Positions 1-7,960 of a DNA stretch of 64,000 bases are shown here, piece by piece (position 1 is the first letter of the stretch; each line of letters begins with the position of its first letter). A model generated the notes under the pieces. It was given only the letters and a program-made list of their open reading frames with translations. It was not told where the DNA came from and ran no database searches. Origin of the DNA: Georgenia ruanii (lineage in GTDB: Bacteria; Actinomycetota; Actinomycetes; Actinomycetales; Actinomycetaceae); contig NZ_VUKE01000010.1 of assembly GCF_009193175.1 (NCBI RefSeq), positions 106,340 through 170,339 of the forward strand, given 5' to 3'. The position numbers and the translations under genes are program-made.

Positions 1-391
1 CCTCCTCCCGGTACGCGGTGTGGTCGAAGCCGTCGAACATCTCCTCCGCCATGAGCGGTTCACCTTCCTTGCGTCGTTGGATCGTTCGGGTCACGGACGT
101 GATCTGCCGCTCCAGGCGGTCCTTCTCCTGCCGCAGCAGGGTCAGGTGCGTCTGGAGGGCGGCGACGACGTCGTGCCGGCCGGCGAGCACCTCGGCGATG
201 GCCGGCAGGCCGAGGCCGAGCTCCCGCAGCAGCAGGATCCGCTGCAGCCGCAGCAGGGCCGCCTCGTCGTAGAAGCGGTACCCGTTCGCGCCGGTGCGCG
301 ACGGCGTCAGGAGCCCGGCGTCGCCGTAGTGCCGCAACGTCCGGCTCGTCGTCCCGGTCGCCCGGGCGACCTCGCTGATCGACCATTCCAT
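1..391 (-). CDS. MerR-family regulator, TipA-like (3' end outside window)
   Basis: This is a transcription activator of the MerR family with an N-terminal winged helix (residues about 3-70, with ISEVARATGTTSRTLRHYG at the start), followed by a long coiled coil. The visible C-terminus, MFDGFDHTAYREE, is the beginning of a TipAS-type ligand-binding domain, so it is likely a TipA-like sensor of bulky antibiotics or drugs. The ATG at 389-391 follows a GGAGGG ribosome site. The gene runs off the left edge with about 130 codons present; the C-terminal domain is missing from the window only because of the cut. The family assignment is firm; the ligand is unknown. The MerR-type promoter just upstream suggests autoregulation. 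Confidence 0.85.
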   Translation of the reverse strand, partial: MEWSISEVARATGTTSRTLRHYGDAGLLTPSRTGANGYRFYDEAALLRLQRILLLRELGLGLPAIAEVLAGRHDVVAALQTHLTLLRQEKDRLERQITSVTRTIQRRKEGEPLMAEEMFDGFDHTAYREE

Positions 392-415
392 CGCTGCGCC
401 CTCCGTCCGGGCACC

Positions 416-446
416 AGCATGGCGGTTGACGCAACGTCAAGGTCAA
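416..446 (-). promoter_or_regulatory. MerR-type promoter with 19-bp spacer and dyad operator
   Basis: On the minus strand a -35 TTGACC (446-441) and a -10-like CATGCT (421-416) are separated by exactly 19 bp. The spacer holds a perfect dyad, TTGACG-TTG-CGTCAA (426-440). An over-long 19-bp spacer carrying the operator is the hallmark of promoters untwisted by MerR-family activators. It lies 25 bp upstream of the MerR gene start, so autoactivation is the natural reading. Confidence 0.6.
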
Positions 447-575
447 CACCGTCGCGCGCTGTGCGTGGGCCCGCCGCGGGTGACCGGGGTGCGGTGGGGT
501 GTCCGGACGTGCGGCGGCCGCGCTCCCGGCGGGCGGGGCGCGGCCGGGGGCGAACTGTCAGAGGGCGGAGGCCCC

Positions 576-1904
576 TCAGAGGTGGCCGGTCGCGACGACC
601 TGGTGGGTGCGGGCCGTCCGCAGGTCGAACATGGCGTACCCGGCGACCAGGGCCAGGCAGACCGCGGGGACGATGTAGGCGACGTTGGCGCTGGTCGCGT
701 CCATCAACCGGCCCTGGACCAGCGGCAGCAGCGCGCCGCCCAGGATGGCCATGACGAGGCCGGCGGCGCCGAACTTGGTGTCGTCGCCCAGCCCCTGCAG
801 GGCGACGCCGTAGATGGTCGGGAACATCAGGGACAGCGAGACGGAGATCGCCACGACGGCGAAGAGACCGACGAGGTTGGGGGAGAAGACCCCGATGAGG
901 GCGAGGACGACGCCCAGCGACCCCATGGCGAAGAGCAGCTTCGTGGGCCGGAAGATGCCGAGCAGGTACGTCATGACGAACCGGGCGATGAGGAAGAGGA
1001 TGAGGCTGGCCTGGAGGAACCACCCCGAGCGGGCCACCGGGATCCCCACCACCTCCTGGGCGTACTGGATCGTGAACGTCCACGTGCACACCTGGGCGGC
1101 GACGTTGAAGAACTGCGCGGCGACGCCGTACCGGTAGTGCGGGTTGTGCCACAGGCGGCCCAGGGCGCCCTTGCGCACCTCGGTCGCCTCGCTCCGCTCC
1201 GCCGGCGTCGTCATCTTGCGGAAGGCGATGAGCAGCCAGATGAGGAGCAGCACTGCGGCGATGCCCGTGTAGGGCTTGAGCACCAGCGACAGGTCGCTCT
1301 GCTCGGCGTGGTGCAGCTGCACCGCCCCCATGGTGGCCTTCGCGGAGTCCGGGGTGATGTTCGGGAGGATGAGCACCGCGCCCATGAGGACGCCGATGTT
1401 CGCCCCGACGGGGTTGAACGCCTGGGCGAGGTTGAGGCGCTGGGTGGCGTTCTGCTCGGGCCCCATGGCGATGACGAACGGGTTCGCCGAGGTCTCGAGG
1501 ATGGACAGGCCGGACGCGAGCACGAAGAGCGCCAGGAGGAAGAAGCCATACTGCAGCAGCCCGGCGGCGGGGATGAACAAGAACCCGCCGAGCGCGGCCA
1601 GCCCCAGGCCGGTGAGGACGCCCGTCTTGTAGCCGAAGCGGCGGTTGATGAAGGCCGCCGGGATGGCCAGGGAGAAGTAGGCCCCGTAGTAGGCGAACTG
1701 CACCAGCGCCGACTGGAAGTTCGACATCGTGAAGATGTGCCGGAAGACGCCGACGAGCACGTCGGTGAGGTTGGCCGCCGACCCCCACGCGGCGAAGCAG
1801 GTGATGAGGAGGGCGAAGGGCACGGCCAGGCCGGGATAGACGAGTGACACCTTGCCGCTGGTGCGTGCGACCGGTTGCTCCTGGGGAACGGCCATGTCCG
1901 CCAT
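576..1904 (-). CDS. FucP-family sugar:H+ symporter (MFS)
   Basis: About 442 residues with twelve predicted membrane helices, matching the length of the L-fucose:H+ symporter FucP. Family-typical stretches are visible, such as SNFQSALVQFAYYGAYF, LETSANPFV and NLAQAFNPVGANIG. It should import a hexose or 6-deoxyhexose with protons across the cell membrane. I chose the ATG at 1902-1904, which follows AGGTGG; a GTG at 1913 and an ATG at 1895 are alternatives. The next upstream genes are a small monooxygenase-fold protein and a divergent PfkB kinase, so fructose or another ketose is as plausible a substrate as fucose. Confidence 0.85.
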   Translation of the reverse strand: MADMAVPQEQPVARTSGKVSLVYPGLAVPFALLITCFAAWGSAANLTDVLVGVFRHIFTMSNFQSALVQFAYYGAYFSLAIPAAFINRRFGYKTGVLTGLGLAALGGFLFIPAAGLLQYGFFLLALFVLASGLSILETSANPFVIAMGPEQNATQRLNLAQAFNPVGANIGVLMGAVLILPNITPDSAKATMGAVQLHHAEQSDLSLVLKPYTGIAAVLLLIWLLIAFRKMTTPAERSEATEVRKGALGRLWHNPHYRYGVAAQFFNVAAQVCTWTFTIQYAQEVVGIPVARSGWFLQASLILFLIARFVMTYLLGIFRPTKLLFAMGSLGVVLALIGVFSPNLVGLFAVVAISVSLSLMFPTIYGVALQGLGDDTKFGAAGLVMAILGGALLPLVQGRLMDATSANVAYIVPAVCLALVAGYAMFDLRTARTHQVVATGHL

Positions 1905-2018
1905 GTCGACCACCTGCCGTGTCGGGACCCGCGTCTACACGTGTCGCTCACGTCGTGCGGTTACAGGAAAGCACCGCGGACGGGGTCCCGCCATCGGGGG
2001 ACGGGGGCGGGGGTGGCG

Positions 2019-2321
2019 CTACTTCTCGGTGAAGAAGCGGAGGTCCGACGGCTCGCGCAGCAGGTCCTCGAGGATCTTGTTGCCCTCGGTGTTGTACGGC
2101 TGGCGCATGTGCTCGTTCCAGGCCTCGCGCGAGCGGAACATCTCGAGCATGACCCAGTTGTCCGGGTCGTCCTCGGGCTGGACCAGGTGCATGTACACGC
2201 ACCCGGGCTCCTCGAGGGTGTGGCGGCGCATGGACTGCAGCTGCGCCTCGGCCTCGGCCTTGCGGTCCGGGCGCGGCTTGATCGTCACCACGAGGAAGAG
2301 GGGGCCGCCCTGCTCGCTCAT
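2019..2321 (-). CDS. antibiotic biosynthesis monooxygenase (ABM) fold protein
   Basis: A 100-residue single-domain protein (FLVVTIKPRPDRKAEAEAQL near the N-terminus, then PGCVYMHLVQPEDDPDNW and SREAWNEHM). This is the dimeric ferredoxin-like ABM fold shared by YgiN-type quinol monooxygenases. The ATG at 2319-2321 follows GAGGAG with good spacing; a longer reading to 2444 would include unconserved sequence. It sits between the FucP-type permease and a divergent PfkB sugar kinase, with about 115 bp to the permease. Its substrate is unknown. Members of this fold range from monooxygenases to plain binding proteins, so an enzymatic role is not assured. Confidence 0.75.
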   Translation of the reverse strand: MSEQGGPLFLVVTIKPRPDRKAEAEAQLQSMRRHTLEEPGCVYMHLVQPEDDPDNWVMLEMFRSREAWNEHMRQPYNTEGNKILEDLLREPSDLRFFTEK

Positions 2322-2428
2322 GGCTCTTTCATACTCCTCGCCCGGCACCCGCTCGCGGCGAGGCCTGTCCCCACTTGTGGCCACCGCGCGGCTGCGCCGC
2401 TCCCCGGGCGACGCACCCGCGTGGTCCT

Positions 2429-2471
2429 TATGCTGAGCACGCATGCTGCGCCCGGCGCGTCAAAGACGCGC
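2429..2471 (+). promoter_or_regulatory. leader of the PfkB kinase: -10 candidate and small hairpin
   Basis: A TATGCT hexamer at 2429-2434 is the best -10 candidate for the kinase gene. It is followed by a perfect hairpin, GCGCGTC-AAA-GACGCGC (2455-2471), ending 25 bases before the start codon. No clear -35 is seen. The hairpin might affect translation, but this is inference. Confidence 0.3.
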
Positions 2472-2496
2472 GTCATCGTCGTCGCGAGGTGAAGCG

Positions 2497-3429
2497 ATGT
2501 TCGTCGTGGTCGGGGAAGCACTGGTGGATCTCGTCGGGCAGCGCGGCGGGCGGACCTGGGTCGCGCACCCGGGCGGCAGCCCCGCCAACGTCGCCCTCGG
2601 CCTCGCCCGGCTGGGCAACCCGGTCACCCTCGTGACCCGCCTCGGCCGCGACGCCTTCGGGGAGATGGTCCGCGCCCACCTCGAGGACAGCGGCGTGCAG
2701 ATCGACGCCGGGTCCGACGGTGAGGTCGCCACCAGCCTGGCCATCGCGACGCTCGCCGCCGGGGTCGCCTCCTACGACTTCCGGATCGAGTGGGACCTCG
2801 GCGACCTCGCGCCGCTGCCCGTCGAGGCCCGGTGCCTGCACACCGGCTCGCTCGCCACGGCCCTGACGCCCGGCAACGGCCCGGTGATCGACCTCCTCGA
2901 GCGCGAGCACGAACGCGGCCGCGCGACGATCTCCTACGACCCCAACGTGCGCCCGGCGCTGCTGGGGGCGCCCGAGGCGGCGCTCGCGGACATCGAGCGG
3001 CTCGTGGCCCTGGCCGACGTGGTCAAGGTGAGCGACGAGGACCTGCGCTGGCTCTACCCCGGCCGGCCCGACGAGGACGTCGCGCGCGCGTGGCTCGCCT
3101 CGGGCCCCGCGCTCGTGGTGATCACCCGCGGCGGCGAGGGGGTCTTCGCCGTCACCCGGTCCCTGGAGGTCCGGCGCCCCGCCGTCCCCATCGACCTCGT
3201 CGACACCGTGGGGGCCGGGGACTCCTTCAGCTCGGGATTGCTCGACGGCCTGCGCCGCGCCGACCTGCTCGGCGGTCCGCGCCGGGAGGCGCTGGCTCAG
3301 GTCGACCGCGCCACCCTGCTGAGCATCGTCGACGCCGCGGGCATGGTCGCGGCCATCACCTGCTCGCGGCCCGGGGCGAACCCGCCGACCCGGGAGGAGC
3401 TGGACGCCGCGTTCGAGCGGCGGGCCTGA
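2497..3429 (+). CDS. PfkB-family carbohydrate kinase (fructokinase-like)
   Basis: 310 residues, normal for ribokinase/PfkB sugar kinases. It phosphorylates a sugar with ATP in the cytoplasm. The first family signature GGSPANVALG is at residues 26-35, and the second, DTVGAGDSF, at 236-244, giving catalytic base Asp242. The ATG at 2497 follows AGGTGA; 54 more upstream bases are open but lack family sequence. It is divergent from the ABM gene and near the FucP-type permease, so uptake followed by phosphorylation of the same sugar is likely. Fructokinase is the closest guess; 2-keto-3-deoxygluconate or other ketose kinases are alternatives. Confidence 0.85.
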   Translation: MFVVVGEALVDLVGQRGGRTWVAHPGGSPANVALGLARLGNPVTLVTRLGRDAFGEMVRAHLEDSGVQIDAGSDGEVATSLAIATLAAGVASYDFRIEWDLGDLAPLPVEARCLHTGSLATALTPGNGPVIDLLEREHERGRATISYDPNVRPALLGAPEAALADIERLVALADVVKVSDEDLRWLYPGRPDEDVARAWLASGPALVVITRGGEGVFAVTRSLEVRRPAVPIDLVDTVGAGDSFSSGLLDGLRRADLLGGPRREALAQVDRATLLSIVDAAGMVAAITCSRPGANPPTREELDAAFERRA

Positions 3430-3469
3430 CCGCACCCGCCGCTCGCGCGTACCGCGGCCGCCGACCCGG

Positions 3470-3952
3470 CTACGCCTGGGACGCCACGTGCGTCACGGGC
3501 ACGTGGAAGTGGTGCTCCAGGCGGTGCGGAAGGTCCTGCCGGAGCCACTTGGACACGTGCGCGGGCAGGGTGGCGACGATGATCTCGTCGACCTGCCGGC
3601 GCCGGAGGGCGTGCTTTACGGCCCGGACCGGGTCCGCGTCGCCCACCTCGCCGCCGACCTGGATGGCGTGGGCCGAGAGCTGCTGCAACGCGGTGTCGAG
3701 CCGGCCCTGCGCCACCTTGCGGTCGTGCTCGGGGTCCGGGAGGGACGCCACGCCACCCATCGTCGGCATCGGCGGCGGCAGGGGCGCGAGCTCGACCAGG
3801 CGGGTGGCGGGGACGACGAGCCAGAAGTCCGCGGGCCCCGCGACGGTCCGCTCCTGGATCGCCTCGGTGAGCTCGCGGCGCCCGAGGGTCTGGTAGGCGA
3901 CCACCAGGTAGTGCCGCACCGGGGCGGCCGCGGGTGTGCTGCTCTCACTCAT
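3470..3952 (-). CDS. USP-like nucleotide-binding-fold protein
   Basis: 160 residues, converging on the kinase gene with a 40-bp gap. The core reads HYLVVAYQTLGRRELTEAI, then a variable part, then VDEIIVATLPAHVSKWLRQD and HHFHVPVTHV. The alternating strand-helix pattern and the DEIIVAT strand resemble the universal stress protein (HUP) fold of actinobacterial proteins. The ATG at 3950-3952 follows a GAGGG ribosome site. The typical Walker-like ATP motif of UspA (G-x2-G-x9-G-S/T) is not evident, so ATP binding is doubtful. Function unknown. Confidence 0.6.
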   Translation of the reverse strand: MSESSTPAAAPVRHYLVVAYQTLGRRELTEAIQERTVAGPADFWLVVPATRLVELAPLPPPMPTMGGVASLPDPEHDRKVAQGRLDTALQQLSAHAIQVGGEVGDADPVRAVKHALRRRQVDEIIVATLPAHVSKWLRQDLPHRLEHHFHVPVTHVASQA

Positions 3953-4044
3953 AGCGCCCTCGCTCCCGTGAGACAGGCCTCGCCGGGCCGGCCGCCCGGT
4001 CGACACCTGCAGAATATCGCCGGACGGCGGTGCCCGCCCGGGCG

Positions 4045-4120
4045 GTGTCCACCGCCCGTCCACAGGCTCGGGCGCATGCCTGTGCAGATGTGCACAACCC
4101 TGTGGACGAAGACGGTGGAC
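4045..4120. other. cluster of DnaA-box-like 9-mers between genes
   Basis: Five near-matches to the actinobacterial DnaA box (TTGTCCACA) lie within 76 intergenic bp. They are a TGTCCACC half at 4046-4053, CCGTCCACA at 4056-4064, TGTGCACAA (reverse, one mismatch) at 4089-4097, TGTGGACGA (reverse, one mismatch) at 4101-4109, and GTGGAC at 4115-4120. The surrounding genes are not those of oriC, so this is not taken as the origin. It may titrate DnaA or be chance. Confidence 0.3.
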
Positions 4121-4129
4121 AGCCGGCCC

Positions 4130-5143
4130 TCACGCCGTGGTGACGGCCCCCGTCAGGTGCACCGTCCGGCCGTGCGGGGACCACGCCGCGTACCGCAGCT
4201 CCGACCCGTCGTGCACGACGGCGAAGGCCACGGTGGTGGGCAGGAGCACCGGCTTGGCGAACTCCACCGTCCACGTCAGGGCGCCCGCGCGCACGGCGGT
4301 GCCGGCCAGCGCCCGCGCCGCCGTGTACATGCCGTGCGCGATCGGGCGGGGGAACCCGAACAGCCGCGCACCGAGCCGGCTGACGTGGATGGGGTTGCGG
4401 TCCCCGGAGACGGCCGCGTAGCGCCGCCCGGTGTCCGCCGGCAGCCGCCACACGCCGGTCGCCGCGGTGGGCAGCGCCGGGCGTGGCCGGGTGTCGGCGG
4501 CCGGAGCCGGCAGGTCCGGCAGCCGGCGGCGCGCGAGGTAGGTGGACACGCCCCGCCACACCTGCTCCCCGCCGGCGTCCACCGTGACCACGAGGTCCAC
4601 CAGGGTGCCCTTGGCGTGCGCCCGCACGCCCTCCGCCCAGGCCCGCACGGTCACCGACTCGTCGAGCCGCACCGCGCGGCGCTGCTCGACCCGGTTCGCG
4701 GTGTGCACCATCGCGATCGCCGGCAGCGGGAAGTCGGGCCGGACCATGACGGCCATCGCGAGCGGGAAGGCGAGGACGTGGACGTACCCGGGCGGCAGGT
4801 CGTCGGTGCCGGGCAGGCCCAGCAGGTGCTGGTAGTCGGCCAGCTGCGCCGGGTCGGCACGCACGGCGTCGACCCGCAGGGCCACCTTGGGCAGGCCCCG
4901 CCGGGCCAGCGGGCGGGAGGTGAGCACGAGCGCGCGGCTGCGCCCGACGGCCTGGGCGTACAGCCGTCCCAGGGACGGCATGCGCGCGAGCACCTCCTCG
5001 CGATACCCCGCCGGAAGGTGCCGATCCGGTCCCGTGGCCGCGTCCGTGGCGCCGGGACCGGTCTCCGGCGGGCCGGCCGCCTCCCCGCCGCCCGGACCGG
5101 CCCCCGCGGGCGCCGGGGCCACCGCGCCGCGCCGCCGGCTCAC
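4130..5143 (-). CDS. MaoC-family (R)-hydratase, HtdX-like
   Basis: 337 residues with a double hot-dog layout. The hydratase-2 motif DRNPIH at residues 248-253 followed by GFPRPIAHGM (263-272) supplies the expected catalytic Asp248 and His253. It should dehydrate (R)-3-hydroxyacyl thioesters to enoyl thioesters, or the reverse. The GTG start (5141-5143) overlaps the stop of the FabG gene in a GTGA tetramer, so the two are translationally coupled. Gene order hydratase-FabG-thiolase matches the Mycobacterium htdX-fabG4-fadA2 locus. The first ~45 residues are Ala/Pro/Gly-rich and probably disordered. Confidence 0.85.
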   Translation of the reverse strand: MSRRRGAVAPAPAGAGPGGGEAAGPPETGPGATDAATGPDRHLPAGYREEVLARMPSLGRLYAQAVGRSRALVLTSRPLARRGLPKVALRVDAVRADPAQLADYQHLLGLPGTDDLPPGYVHVLAFPLAMAVMVRPDFPLPAIAMVHTANRVEQRRAVRLDESVTVRAWAEGVRAHAKGTLVDLVVTVDAGGEQVWRGVSTYLARRRLPDLPAPAADTRPRPALPTAATGVWRLPADTGRRYAAVSGDRNPIHVSRLGARLFGFPRPIAHGMYTAARALAGTAVRAGALTWTVEFAKPVLLPTTVAFAVVHDGSELRYAAWSPHGRTVHLTGAVTTA

Positions 5144-6525
5144 TGGCCCACCATGAGCTGGCCGCACACCCGCAGCACCTGTCCGTTGATCCCGCCGGCC
5201 TGGGGCGAGGCGAGGAACGCGATCGCCTCGGCCACGTCCACCGGCTGCCCGCCCTGCTGCAGGGAGCTGCCGCGGCGGGAGATCTCCCGGGGCACGGGCG
5301 GGATGGAGGCGGTCATGTCGGTCTCGATGAAGCCGGGCGCCACCGCGTTCGCCGTGCCGCCGGCCGCCGCGAGCGGGGCCGCCAGCGCCCGGGTCATGCC
5401 GATGATGCCCGCCTTGGCGGCGCCGTAGTTGGTCTGCCCGCGGTTGCCGGCGATGCCCGACGTGGACGCGAGGGAGATGATCCGCGGCGCCGCGCCCTGC
5501 CCGCCCAGCGTGCCGGGCGCGGCGAAGGTCTCGTTCATCCGCAGCGGCGCGGCGATGTTCACCGCGAGCAGGCCCTCGAACCGGTCCGCGGTCATGTTGG
5601 CGAGCAGCTTGTCGCGCAGGATCCCGGCGTTGTGCACGACGACGTCGAGGTGGCCGTAGCGCTCGCGGGCGGCGGCGAGGATGCGCCCGGCGGCGTCGGG
5701 CGCGGTGATGTCCAGCTGCAGCGCCGTGCCGCGGACCTCGTTCATCACCGCCGCCAGCGACTCCCCGGCCGCCGGCACGTCCACGCCCAGCACGTGGGCG
5801 CCGTCGCGGGCGAGCACCCGGGCGGTGGCCGCCCCGATGCCCCGGGCCGCGCCGGTGACCGCCGCGACGACCCCCTCCAGCGGCCGCGCCCAGTCGGCCG
5901 GCTCGGCGCCGCCGGCGGCCACGGGCAGCAGCTGGCCGTCGACGAAGGCCGAGCGGGCAGACAGCAGGAAGCGCAGCCCGCCGCGCACGGACGGCGCGCC
6001 GACCTGCAGGTCCTCGGCGAGGACCAGCCCGTTGGCGGTGGCCCCGGTGCGCATCTCCTTGGCGAGGGAGCGCAGGAAGCCGTCGACGCCCTGCCGGGCG
6101 GCGGCGACGGCCGGGTCGCCGTCGCCGGTCGCGCCGGGCGCCGGGGCGGTGCGCGAGAGGGTGACGATCCGGGCGCCGGCGGCCATCTGCTTGAGCGCCG
6201 GGGCGAGCGCGAGCGCGGGGGCGGCCAGCTGGGCCGGGTGGGTCAGCCCGGTGAGGACGACGACGACCGCGCCCCAGCGGGCGTGGTCGCCCAGCCGCGG
6301 GGTGCGGTGGACATCGAGGTCCCAGCCCAGCAGCCCCTCGGCGACCGCGTCGGCGTCGTCGGCGGCGGCCTCGTCGGACAGGACGAGCACCGGGCCGGGT
6401 GTCAGCGGCCGGTCGACCGCGTCGGGGTCGGTCCGGCGCAGCCGCACCGGGCGGGGCAGGCCGAGCTTCTTGGCGATCGTGGCGGGCAGGCCGCCGCTGA
6501 CCAGCTCGAGGTAGGTGTCGCTCAC
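5140..6525 (-). CDS. fabG: high-molecular-weight 3-oxoacyl thioester reductase, FabG4-like
   Basis: 461 residues: an N-terminal flavodoxin-like domain (about 1-214) fused to a full short-chain dehydrogenase domain (215-461). This is the HMwFabG (FabG4) architecture rather than the ~250-residue FabG. In the SDR part the cofactor motif TGAARGIG (224-231), the NAG motif, Asn323, the Ser around 355, Tyr367 and Lys371 are all present. It should reduce 3-oxoacyl-CoA or -ACP with a nicotinamide cofactor. The GTG start (6523-6525) overlaps the thiolase stop in GTGA. Neighbours on both sides act on the same intermediates, so this is a beta-oxidation or acyl-elongation module. Confidence 0.9.
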   Translation of the reverse strand: MSDTYLELVSGGLPATIAKKLGLPRPVRLRRTDPDAVDRPLTPGPVLVLSDEAAADDADAVAEGLLGWDLDVHRTPRLGDHARWGAVVVVLTGLTHPAQLAAPALALAPALKQMAAGARIVTLSRTAPAPGATGDGDPAVAAARQGVDGFLRSLAKEMRTGATANGLVLAEDLQVGAPSVRGGLRFLLSARSAFVDGQLLPVAAGGAEPADWARPLEGVVAAVTGAARGIGAATARVLARDGAHVLGVDVPAAGESLAAVMNEVRGTALQLDITAPDAAGRILAAARERYGHLDVVVHNAGILRDKLLANMTADRFEGLLAVNIAAPLRMNETFAAPGTLGGQGAAPRIISLASTSGIAGNRGQTNYGAAKAGIIGMTRALAAPLAAAGGTANAVAPGFIETDMTASIPPVPREISRRGSSLQQGGQPVDVAEAIAFLASPQAGGINGQVLRVCGQLMVGQ

Positions 6526-7856
6526 GCCGCCTCCAGGATCATGGCCACGGCCTGCCCGCCGGCCGCGCAGACGGAGATGAGGCCGCGCGCCGGCTCGCCG
6601 GGCCGGACCTGGGACTCGCCGCGCTCGTGCAGCAGCTTGGCGAGGGTGCCGACGATGCGCCCGCCGGTCGCGGCGAAGGGGTGCCCGGCCGCCAGGGAGG
6701 AGCCGGTGACGTTGAGCCGCTCCCGGTCCACGGGGCCCAGCGGGGCGCCCAGGCCGTTGCGGGCGGCGAAGTCCTCGTCCTCGAAGGCGGCGAGCGTGGC
6801 GAGCACGGTGGCGGCGAAGGCCTCGTGGATCTCGACGAAGTCGAAGTCCGCCAGGCTCATCCGCTGCCGGCCCAGCAGCCGCGGGACGGCGTACGCCCCG
6901 CCCATGAGCAGCCCCTCGGTGCCGGTGACGAAGTCCACCGCGCCGGCCTGGGCGTCGACGACGTGGGCGAGCACGGGCAGCCCCCGGGCCTCGGCCCACC
7001 CGTCGGAGGCGAGCAGCACGGTGGAGGCACCGTCGGACAGCGGGGTGGAGTTGCCGGCGGTCATGGTCGCCGCCGCGCCGTCGGTGCCGTGGGTGCCGAA
7101 GACCGGCTTGAGCGTGGCGAGCTTCTCCAGGGAGGTGTCCGGGCGCAGGGACTCGTCCCGGGTCAGGCCCCGGTAGGGGGTGAGCAGGTCGTCGAAGAAC
7201 CCGCGCTCGTAGGCGGCGGCGAGGCGCTGGTGGGAGGCCAGCGCGAGGGCGTCCTGGTCCTGCCGGGAGACGCCCCACCGCGCGGTCGTCAGCGCCTGGT
7301 GCTCGCCCATGCTCAGCCCCGTGCGCGGCTCGGCCACGTCCGGGGCGACCGGCAGCAGGTCCTTGGGGCGCACCGCGGCCAGGGCCCGGAGCCGGTCCGG
7401 CACCGTCTTGGCGCGGGCCGCCTTGAGGAGGGCCCGCCGCAGCGGCTCGGAGACGACGATCGGGGCGTCGGAGGCGGAGTCCACGCCGCCCCCCACGCCG
7501 ACCTCCGCCTGGCCGAGGGCGATCTTGTTGGCCACGCCGACGACCGCCTCGAGCCCGGTGCCGCAGGCGCGCTGGACGTCGTAGGCGGGGGTGCGGGGGT
7601 CGAGCGAGGAGCCCAGCACGGCCTCGCGGGCGAGGTTGAAGTTCTTGGGGTGCTTGAGCACGGCCCCGGCGGCGACCTCGTCGAGCCGCTCCCCGGCCAG
7701 CCCGAACCGGGCCACGAGGCCCTCGAGCGCGGCCGTGAGCATGTCCTGGTTCGAGGCGCTGGCATACCTGCTCCCGGCCTTGGCGAACGGGATCCGGTTG
7801 GACCCGACGACCGCCGCGCGCGCCGGTGCACCGTCGGTCTGGGGAGATGGAGTCAC
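6522..7856 (-). CDS. thiolase (acetyl-CoA C-acyltransferase), FadA2/FadI-like
   Basis: 444 residues, standard thiolase length. The acylated nucleophile Cys98 lies in RACGTGLEA, a conserved GHP is at about 391-393, and the C-terminal CAAGGQAVA motif supplies Cys430. NEAF is replaced here by HEAF, as in FadI/FadA2-type enzymes. It cleaves or forms 3-ketoacyl-CoA. The GTG start at 7854-7856 follows GGAAGAGGA. It is first in a coupled three-gene operon with FabG and MaoC hydratase, and divergent from the TetR gene across a 103-bp promoter region containing a perfect palindrome. Confidence 0.9.
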   Translation of the reverse strand: MTPSPQTDGAPARAAVVGSNRIPFAKAGSRYASASNQDMLTAALEGLVARFGLAGERLDEVAAGAVLKHPKNFNLAREAVLGSSLDPRTPAYDVQRACGTGLEAVVGVANKIALGQAEVGVGGGVDSASDAPIVVSEPLRRALLKAARAKTVPDRLRALAAVRPKDLLPVAPDVAEPRTGLSMGEHQALTTARWGVSRQDQDALALASHQRLAAAYERGFFDDLLTPYRGLTRDESLRPDTSLEKLATLKPVFGTHGTDGAAATMTAGNSTPLSDGASTVLLASDGWAEARGLPVLAHVVDAQAGAVDFVTGTEGLLMGGAYAVPRLLGRQRMSLADFDFVEIHEAFAATVLATLAAFEDEDFAARNGLGAPLGPVDRERLNVTGSSLAAGHPFAATGGRIVGTLAKLLHERGESQVRPGEPARGLISVCAAGGQAVAMILEAA

Positions 7857-7927
7857 GTCGTCGTCCTCTTCCTGCAGCGGGTGCGGTGCGGACGGGCCGA
7901 AGGTCCTGCGCGGTCCGGGCACCATTG

Positions 7928-7960
7928 CGATACCGACAGTACCTGATACTGTCGGTATCG
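7928..7960. promoter_or_regulatory. 14-bp perfect inverted repeat: probable TetR operator and promoter
   Basis: Arms CGATACCGACAGTA (7928-7941) and TACTGTCGGTATCG (7947-7960) are exact reverse complements around CCTGA. The right arm contains an extended -10 (TG-A-TACTGT, 7944-7952) with TTGCGA (7925-7930) 16 bp upstream. The last base of the repeat is the first base of the TetR GTG start, seven bases after the -10. The transcript is therefore probably leaderless, and a bound repressor would block its own promoter. The site also lies upstream of the divergent thiolase operon. Confidence 0.75.

Noticed and set aside
4045..4120. Possible chromosomal replication origin
   Set aside because: DnaA-box-like words are present, but dnaA, dnaN and the usual origin genes are absent, and flanking genes are metabolic.
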